Made by a program: the position numbers and the translations under genes. The notes beneath the pieces were generated by a model. It ran no database searches, was not told where the DNA came from, and was given only the letters and a program-made list of their open reading frames with translations. Below, piece after piece: positions 57,266 through 64,000 of a stretch of 64,000 bases of DNA. Source of the DNA: Pleurotus djamor. Its lineage: Eukaryota > Basidiomycota > Agaricomycetes > Agaricales > Pleurotaceae. The DNA lies in the NCBI GenBank assembly GCA_029747585.1, contig JAPEVF010000149.1, forward strand, positions 25,930-89,929, in the 5' to 3' direction. The first letter of the stretch is position 1; every line of letters begins with the position of its first letter.

Positions 57266-59585
57266 ATGTCATCGTCCGACTTCAATCTTGATCTCTCTTT
57301 GAAAATGCCAACATTTCCATCTCCATCTCCATCCCCCCAACTTCCCGCTGAAATATGGCTAAAGATCCTCACCTACATACCCAAGTCCACCTCACTCCGA
57401 GAACGAAACCGTCGTGATATGCTCATAGGCGTGAATCGAGTCTTCTTCGATCATTTCATGGATGAGCGGTATTGGACGTTGAAGGTCCAACGTGACGCGT
57501 CTGGGAAGCTAAGGGATTGGCGGAGGATTGTCAACATTAACTTGGCGTAGGTTACTTCCCGTCTTGTTCATTCAACAGTTGTTCATTACGTTGATAGTGA
57601 ATCTTGCGCCAAGCGTGTCCGCCATTTGTACATCGACGCCTCAGCGATCGGTATCTTGGAAAGCGCACTGCGATGGGACGACGGCTCCTCCGTAGGAAAG
57701 GGACAGAAGCACCATGAAAGCAAGAAGAAATCGTTTATCTCTCGTCTGACCACCTCCATATCATTACCACACAAGCACACGAACCGCCGTTCTCTGACAT
57801 ATCCTAAAGTACAACAGCTTATATCTCGTTTATCTTCCATCGAACACCTCCAGGTCTATCTCGACGATTCCGGTGCTTCAATCTCCTCCTTTCATGCGGA
57901 TAATGGATACGGACACGAAAACGGAAACGAGGAGATGCCTCGACTCCGTTCTTTCTTTGAATCCATCTGGTTCATATTGTTCCCTAGGCTTACACAGATT
58001 TCCTTACATACTTGTCCGGAATTGCTACCGTACCTCCTCCCCGGTCGAACGATGCGTCCGCCAGAAGCCCAACTACTCCAAGTCAATTCCATCTCCATAG
58101 CATTCATTATCTCGTTTACCACCCACAACGAGCCCACCTCAAGTCCAAGTCCATCATCGGTTAATTCCCTCGACCCATGGGAGTCTGAATGCATAGACTC
58201 AATTTCGCGCTTGATTAACTCAGCGCGAGCCTCCTTGACGACACTTTGCTTGAGAGATTGGTACGGCTACGCGGCATTTCCTTCCCTCCTCTCCCGCCTC
58301 GGTAACCACCAACTTGTCCGTTTCTTTGACTGTCACTAACCATCGAATCACCGTTTTCCTTGTTACTTTCCTTAGAACCTCTGTCCCGCCTCCACTCTGT
58401 GGACTTGCGAACCCACGTACCTGCTTCCGCCATACATTCCCGTGCTTACCTGCCCGTAACGACCGCCACGGCCTCAGCAGTCGTTTCCTTCCTCACCAAC
58501 CACGATTCCACATTACGATGTCTTAGTTTAGATCTAATGGAAGGCTGGGCAGCTCCACCCGAATCCACATCCATTATCTGTGAAACTGTGCTCGCCCCGT
58601 ATCTCAGGCTATCGGGCATTCGCGAGCTTACTATTAATCCTCTCGCTAGGACTTCACGAACTAGCGCGTCGGTGGGCTTGATAGACAATTTGATTGCGGG
58701 GTACGCGATTCCGCCGACCACTCATCCTACGTCCACGTCTACCCCTACGCGTTCGCGGGGTAACAACGAACAAATCGCCCGTCTGACTATCAAATCCTAC
58801 ATCATCTTCGAGCTCGACCTGGAAACCCTCCTCATATCCCAATCCAACCGCCTCCATAATCTAGTATATCTGGAACTCGGCATCCAAGGTGCATTCACGA
58901 GACGCCTCCTCAATGCTTTCATGGAGAAACTCCCTGCGCTTCAAAGTCTCAATTTACGCTTCCAGAGCGTCTGTTATAGCTCAAACAATGGCGTACGTCC
59001 ATTTGACTATTTATTACACGACTAGATAAGTCCTTGAATCTAATTATAACTCACATACATGCATGATATCTATGCGTAATGCGTTATCCCTGAACTGAAC
59101 TGAACCATTTTGGCAACAAACAGGATATGGACAACTCACTTGAACTGTTCCTCGGTTCCGGACCCCTTCCTTCCTCGAAATTCAAATGGTCCCCACAAAC
59201 AATCCTCATAACCATTGAAGTCCAATCCCCAAACCCGACCTACCCAAACACCTACTTATTCCAATCCTCCGCGCTCGTCATGATGGCTCTCTGCGTTCTA
59301 TTCCCTACCATCCACTCATTCCTCCAAGGCCACGGACACTATGCGCACGGGATAACATACGACGACTTACGGATGAAGATGTGGTACGAGCATCTGCGGT
59401 TGAGAATCGAGCGTGTGTGGCCGGATAACTGGTTGTACTCACCCCATGTTTCAAGCCTTGCGAAGCCTACGGCTGTGGACGAAGAGAAGGAGACAGAAGG
59501 AGGGTTCAGTGGACATCGTAGGCCCGGTGCGCGTTCATACGGATCCCCGTTTTTTACGATGAGCCACCTCCGACACTCAGGGTAA
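57266..59585 (+). CDS. Large F-box-like protein
   Basis: At least four exons. The first starts MSSSDFNLDLSLKMPTFP and has PQLPAEIWLKILTYIPK, an F-box opening, then NRRDMLIGVNRVFFDHFMDE. A second exon (from about 57600) has RVRHLYIDASAIGILESALR and several Leu-rich segments (VQQLISRLSSIEHLQVYLDD, RLTQISLHTCPELLPYLLPG). An intron with GTAACC donor (58302-58376) joins LLSRL to EPLSRLHSVDLR; a further intron near 58990-59120 leads to the last exon with DNSLELFLGSG and TILITIEVQSPNP, ending at 59583. Irregular Leu-rich stretches suggest an LRR-like solenoid. This architecture recurs in Agaricomycete genomes as presumptive SCF substrate receptors. Internal splice sites after the first exon are only partly settled. 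Confidence 0.78.
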
Positions 59586-59925
59586 TGATGCGTGTTCATT
59601 CGATATTGTGATTATGAAAGCTACTCCGTTGGAAGCTGGGTGAAGAGTCGGTGTGTCGTAAGATACTAAGGAAGCGCGTTGCGAGAAGGGAAAGGAAGAT
59701 TTGTCCCACTGACTTATGTGCGGCCAGGCAAGATCTATAGGAGTATCCCCTTAGGAAGCGAGTGACCTATGTCGCCCTTGCGCTGCTCTGATGTTGAAAA
59801 AATGCCAGTAGTCTCACTGAAGCATATACGAGCGCATTTCTGATCTACTACAAAGTTACAATTCCGTAGCTGGGGCAACACCCATCTGCACTCAGGGTTT
59901 GTCTAGTCCTAACCGCACGCGAAGC
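59586..59925. other. Intergenic region between convergent genes
   Basis: About 340 bases, 3' flanks of the F-box-like and crystallin-like genes; no gene recognised. Confidence 0.45.
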
Positions 59926-60480
59926 TCATTGCCCCAAGACAGAGGTAAAGAGACTGAAGCAAGTGAAAGATCTGATGATGTCGTTGAAATTGACCGTCCT
60001 GAGATCGGGAATATCTCGGTTGACTGAGAGGACGCGTCCAGAGCAATTTCCGTCACTTCAAGGAGCATGCTTTTTCAACTTCGCCTGTTGAAAGAAGAAG
60101 GTGGCAGGCTTACGAGTAGAAGATACAGTTAGTATCGGCGCCGAGTCTAATGCTCGAGATCGCGTCGTTGTCTGCGCTACCGACATTGTGATTGTGACAG
60201 GCACCATTGCTGTTCGGAGCGAAGACACAAGGCGCGCCGAAGTTGATGTTGTGGTAAACGATGACTGAGTCTGCCCGCTAAGGAAGGACGTGTTTGAGTG
60301 AAGTGAACCAGGTATTATCATTGAGAGCAAATGAAGGAACGAACAGGAATGATCTAGAGTAGAGCGATGTGATCAACGGATACTCTTTCAAAGCGGGGGT
60401 AATTCACTTACTGCCGCATCTGCGCTACAAGCAACCACGGTTGCAACAAGTACGAGAAGTTCCCTGGTAGCAAAGGCCAT
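59926..60480 (-). CDS. Crystallin-like secreted protein, copy 4
   Basis: Three exons. Exon 1, MAFATRELLVLVATVVACSA, is a signal-like peptide and splices at GTAAGTG. Exon 2 has RADSVIVYHNINFGAPCVF, NGACHNHNVGSADNDAISS and IRLGADTNCIFYS; exon 3 has GNCSGRVLSVNRDIPDLRT then NFNDIIRSFTCF and a Leu/Phe-rich tail ending SVLGQ at 59926. One of the six usual cysteines (VCHN) is Tyr here, and a HN dipeptide is repeated before NVGS, both unlike the other copies. It is closest to copy 3. Function as for copy 1. Confidence 0.77.
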
Positions 60481-60551
60481 AGCGGATCTGAAGCTCTGTG
60501 TAAGAACGAGTATGATCTAGCGTCTTGCATACTATCGCCCAGTTCAAACAG

Positions 60552-60559
60552 TATTTATA
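60552..60559 (-). promoter_or_regulatory. TATA box of crystallin-like copy 4
   Basis: TATAAATA on the minus strand, 72 bases before the ATG at 60480. Confidence 0.55.
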
Positions 60560-60689
60560 CTGGTACGTCGAAAACCCGAGATGTCAGGTCCAAGCCTTCA
60601 CACAGCGGTGGGTTAAATGACTTCGTCGTAGTGGGGAAAGGCTGGCGCTACCATCCCAGACCATGGGTGAAAAGGACTCAGAGTCAACC

Positions 60690-60810
60690 CCGATGGTAAG
60701 GCCACGACGCTACTGATTGTGCCAAGCCCGAAATGACCTCTCAAGGTGCAAGGGATAGTCTGAGATATGCCGGATGATCCAATGGATATGGGCGATGAGC
60801 GCGACATTGC
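60690..60810 (+). repeat. Third copy of the repeat-unit flank
   Basis: Two identical blocks, GCCAAGCCCGAAATGACCT (60721) and TATGGGCGATGAGCGCGA (about 60788), recur in the same order and orientation at 62491 and 62580 next to the right arm; the first also recurs in reverse near 42575 beside the left arm, there with a few mismatches. Spacing between the blocks differs, so the similarity is old. Confidence 0.6.
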
Positions 60811-61386
60811 CCCTGCATTGAAGATCAAGTCATCGGTTTCCGAAACAGGTTGAACTTTAGGATAATTAGGCCACTGGATACCGCCTATCGAGGTCTTGCA
60901 GGTTGAGAATGGGCTCTGGGACAGAGACCAATATCATTTTCCCGAGATGCAAGGATCAGAAGCCCTTGAAGGCAGTTTGAAGAAGACGGTGGAGAAAGTT
61001 ACACAAACTCAACAACTTGAGTCACCGTTGGTCAACCCAAAAGAGGGTCGGGCGCTTGAGTGACGGAGACAAGCGCGTATCGCGGAGTTTAAGTAATTGA
61101 GTTCAAACCCTCCAACTTGACAAGTTGGCAACCGCCCATCATGCATCATGTTCGGTTGTAACTTGTGCTATCTGCTATCCGGCGTTTCTCTTGCCTCTTG
61201 CTGTATCAGCGCCCATGCCTCAGGCCTGGTAAAACTACATTGGCGGCATTGGCACACCTCTGAAACTCACCTGAAACCAGTGAGACCAACTGTCGACTTG
61301 GCGGCTGGCGACGCCCTCAGCTAACCCTCAGCAGGCCAGGAGAAATGGAGTCATGACTGAGGACTGTCGGAACGCTCATCAAAACG

Positions 61387-61394
61387 TATAAGTA
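61387..61394 (+). promoter_or_regulatory. TATA-like box of crystallin-like copy 5
   Basis: TATAAGTA, 98 bases before the ATG at 61492. Confidence 0.4.
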
Positions 61395-61491
61395 GAGGTC
61401 AAATTGAGCTGAGAAATGAATCCTCATCTTGTTTATTCCTCACTCTCTTTTCTCTTTCTGCAAGGACTCTCTCGCTTCCCCCACGTCCAGA

Positions 61492-62053
61492 ATGGTCTTC
61501 TTCGCACTCAAGCTCTCTGTTATCCTCGCCGCACAGGCTTTGCAGGGTATCAGCGCGAGTCCCGTCAACCTCGAAGCTAGAGTAAGTGCTGCGTCCGCTT
61601 TCAGGAAACAGCACCATGCTCACGACGCTCACCTTGCAGGCCAAGGACATTCAAGCGGTTCGTCCTCGTACAGGAGTTAGCTGTATCTCTTCCACAGACT
61701 GACCTTGAGTCAGCGTGCCGACTCTGTCACAATGTGTCGCAATACTAATTACGGGGGACCTTGTGTCACCAAGTTCGACACTAACGATCGTTGCCTCAAC
61801 GTCGATTCGGGGTACAATGACCAGATCTCGAGTATCCGAGTTGGATTTGAGACTAACTGCATCTTCTATCAGTAAGAATCCAGAAATGATGTGCGTAAGA
61901 GGTTCTCTGAGCTAATCACCTTCTTCTAGGCATTACTCCTGCGTCGGAGACATCATCTTTGCGGACCGCGACATTCCAGACCTCAGGACGGAGCGTTTCA
62001 ACGATGTAATTAGTTCATTCCGGTGCTTCCACGCCCCTCCCTTAGGCTTCTGA
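61492..62053 (+). CDS. Crystallin-like secreted protein, copy 5
   Basis: Exon 1 encodes MVFFALKLSVILAAQALQGI then SASPVNLEAR, a signal peptide like those of copies 1 and 2, and splices at GTAAGTG; the intron of about 130 nt is longer than most in the window. Exon 2 has RADSVTMCRNTNYGGPCVT, NDRCLNVDSGYNDQISS and IRVGFETNCIFYQ; exon 3 has HYSCVGDIIFADRDIPDLRT then ERFNDVISSFRCF and ends PPLGF before TGA at 62051. The six cysteines and both D/N-D-x-I-S-S motifs are intact, with clear sequence divergence from copy 1. Probably a functional secreted member. Confidence 0.8.
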
Positions 62054-62654
62054 GATACTACCCCGGCATACTACTCTCACAAGGCCGCGTGTGATTACCT
62101 AGAACACGCTTTGTATCTTACCTTCACAGTTTGTAATTAATTGAACTCATCCTCATAAATATCGTCTAAGATGTGAGAATGAGTAGTAATTTTTCTATGA
62201 GCAGAGTCACGAAGAGCTGGCTTACTTACTAGTTTCCGTGTACCATTTTGTCGGTATGGACATGCACGCCGACGGCACCAAAGGTGACTGTCAAGAGTCT
62301 CACAAGCAGCAATAGTCCAGACGAGAGAATTATACCGCTGCCGTCAGGATGAGGGAAATGGTCTGGTTATCCCCATTGCGCGCAGCAGTCAATGAGGAAC
62401 GTTGGGGGGTCGGATGATTGCTCCTCGAACGGGAATGAAGCATCGGAAGGTACTCAACTCCAGTATGGAAGGCAATGGGATCGTTGCCAAGCCCGAAATG
62501 ACCTTGAAGATCATCATGGGAGCAGTGCAAGATCCAGAGACCGGGACTTGCATACTCTTGCATACCGTTGATCGAAGATATATGGGCGATGAGCGCGAGA
62601 TCGTCCCCGTAAAGCTAGGGCTTGAAGTAAAATTAGGATTAGCAGACGAAAGTA
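62054..62654. other. Intergenic region leading into the right arm
   Basis: 3' flank of copy 5, then from about 62330 a diverged continuation of the right repeat arm (shared with 42460-42750 in reverse, for example the stretch around ATGATGATCTT and ATTTCGGGCTTGGCAA). A plus-strand frame of 118 codons at 62402-62758 lies in this repeated DNA; I do not treat it as a gene. Confidence 0.45.
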
Positions 62655-63406
62655 AGCGAAAGATAGAGCGCTGGCGGGAACTCGATTTTGCCTCCTGGTT
62701 TCCGAAATGTAAGGACAAGAAGCAAGAGGATATGTCGGGCTTGGCATGCTTCAAATAAAACACCCATGGGGTCTCTGAGCTGGAGGCATTTTGCGCGGGC
62801 CATAGCTACACATGAGATCATTCATAAGATACTTTGGATATTGTAGGCTTTAACGAGCTGTCGAGCCAGGTGAATACATTGAATCTTGTTGGTGCATGAT
62901 GGGGGTTGAGGACAAGGAGGCAGGCGCTTCAATTTGTGGCCAAAATCCAAGTTGGCGCCTAAACCGTTCCCAACCATGACACCACCATGGGGGNTCGACT
63001 TCTTCGAATTTTCGTTCTGGTTTATCGCTCGAAGTCGCGTCAATCCCTCACTCTAGCTACATCTCATCCCACACGGCCTTACATATCCCTCAGAAGTCAG
63101 AAACAACCCAAACCACTTACACAACCGGAGCAGGCTACGCAGCAATGAACCACTGTCCTATGACCTCTGTTACATAAATACAACACTTCTTTTCGCCGCC
63201 CATGACGTCCGGACTAAATGGGCGAATCTTCTTGCAGTACAGCCGGCTCCTTGGTCTGCGCATACTTCTGATGTTGCGAAGTCATTCGACTTTATGAGCG
63301 CGCGTTACGGCTATGTTGGCTAGTACGACGGCTTGGGACTTGCCATCTCGGAGTTCGAGCTTCCCAGTGAGCTCTAGGACTTGGGGCTTAGACCAGCTGG
63401 CTCTCA

Positions 63407-63415
63407 TATAAAAGG
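63407..63415 (+). promoter_or_regulatory. TATA box of crystallin-like copy 2
   Basis: TATAAAAGG, 70 bases before the ATG; identical to the left-arm element. Confidence 0.65.
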
Positions 63416-63484
63416 CGGAATTTTCTGTCCGTTCAAACCAGTCAAACGAACAACCAATTCTCTTGACTACTTCAAAGAACTCAA

Positions 63485-64000
63485 ATGGCCTTCTCTAAGC
63501 AAATCATCGCTTTCGTCGTCGCCGCTGCTAGCCTCTTCGCGGCCTCTCCTGTTGATGTCGAAGCCAGAGTAAGCTTCCACTTCGTTCTTGACATCACCAT
63601 GTTCCTTGCTGACGCAGCCTCCACAGGAAATCGTCGCTGTCAGCCCCTCCCGCTGACTCACCCGTTTCCGAATGATACTGACAACTAGGTTTTCCAGCGC
63701 GCCGACTCTGTGACTGTCTGCCACAACGTCAACTTTGGTGGTCCCTGCGTCTTTGCTCCCAACAGCAACGGCGTTTGCCACAACGTCGGTGCTTCAGACA
63801 ACGACGTGATTTCCAGCATCAGGCTCGGAGCTGCGACTAACTGCATCTTCTGGGCGTAAGTCTTGCTGGTTGCGTCGGCTTTACTTCCTTCAATCGCTGA
63901 CCTGTTCTCGCTTGGTTGCAGTGATGGTGGCTGCTCTGGATCCTCCTTGTTCGTTAGCCAGGATATCCCGGACCTCCGTAACTTTGGATTCAACGACGTG
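63485..64000 (+). CDS. Small secreted beta/gamma-crystallin-like protein, copy 2 (right arm, partial)
   Basis: Exon 1 encodes MAFSKQIIAFVVAAASLFAA then SPVDVEAR; exon 2 and most of exon 3 follow as in copy 1 (SVTVCHNVNFGGPCVFAPNS, SDNDVISSIRLGAATNCIFW, GCSGSSLFVSQDIPDLRNF). The window ends in the FNDV codons, about 30 bases before the expected stop. It differs from copy 1 by a few residues in the signal region and mainly in the first intron. The 5' flank is shared with copy 1, so both should be expressed together. Confidence 0.8.

Larger units (their letters stand above)
60481..61491. other. Intergenic region between divergent crystallin-like genes
   Basis: About 1 kb between copy 4 (minus) and copy 5 (plus). 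A stretch at about 60700-60800 shares GCCAAGCCCGAAATGACCT and TATGGGCGATGAGCGCGA with 62491-62600, so part of the 5' flank of the repeat unit is present here as well. TATA-like boxes precede both genes. Confidence 0.55.
62655..64000 (-). repeat. Inverted repeat, right arm (cut by window end)
   Basis: Reverse complement of 41107-42452 with few differences. It contains crystallin-like copy 2, the same TATA box and the same long 5' flank. One N at 62994. Confidence 0.93.

Noticed and set aside
62402..62758. 118-codon frame near the right repeat arm
   Set aside because: Lies in repeated non-coding flank; no domain and the equivalent left region does not keep it.
1..64000. tRNA, rRNA or CRISPR arrays
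   Set aside because: No cloverleaf with conserved arms, rRNA-like core or regular spaced repeats was seen by eye; a dedicated scan was not possible.

Overview
The window reads as nuclear DNA of a filamentous basidiomycete, probably an Agaricomycete. Genes are cut by many 40-80 nt GT-AG introns, intergenic gaps are short, and the families fit: a DUF6534 seven-helix protein, expanded F-box proteins, tyrosine-kinase-like (TKL) kinases, royal-jelly/yellow-like secreted proteins, GH51, NRAMP and a hAT transposon. The exact order cannot be fixed from sequence alone (Cantharellales or Sebacinales is only a guess). Scattered N's suggest a draft or consensus of two haplotypes. No rRNA, tRNA or CRISPR array was recognised.

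Layout. 1-8 kb: a gene tail at the edge, a decayed hypothetical gene, an F-box-like protein, an acidic protein, a candidate zinc deaminase-fold protein and a DNAJC7-type TPR/J-domain cochaperone. 8.3-9.9 kb: an internally deleted hAT transposon with perfect 22-bp terminal inverted repeats and an 8-bp target duplication. 10.2-15 kb: a 16-exon gene that reads as one 1320-residue protein, with an MLKL-like N-terminal helical region, an intact TKL kinase and a C-terminal WD40 domain. 15.6-19.6 kb: two paralogous Ser/Pro-rich proteins around a small unknown gene. 20.8-30.8 kb: a carbohydrate-linked block with two tandem royal-jelly/yellow-like genes, a GH51 arabinofuranosidase and an MFS sugar transporter; the upstream royal-jelly copy carries a broken copy of the GH51 start. 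31-39.6 kb: a Cdc4-type F-box/WD40 protein, a dual-specificity phosphatase with a premature stop, a vacuolar Ca2+/H+ exchanger and an NRAMP metal transporter.

41-64 kb: a region bounded by a near-identical inverted repeat of at least 1.35 kb, arms about 20 kb apart. Each arm holds a small secreted beta/gamma-crystallin-like gene; at least four more diverged members lie between the arms. Also between them are a second copy of the 2-kb F-box-like protein, a calycin-like protein, two larger F-box/LRR-like proteins, a DUF6534 protein and a second MLKL-like kinase (901 residues, 18 exons) ending in three SH3 domains.

The most interesting content is the pair of paralogous kinases that share the N-terminal bundle, kinase and several exon sizes but carry different C-terminal modules (WD40 versus triple SH3), and the crystallin-like secreted family amplified around an inverted repeat. 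A link to regulated cell death or non-self recognition for the kinases is inference from architecture only.
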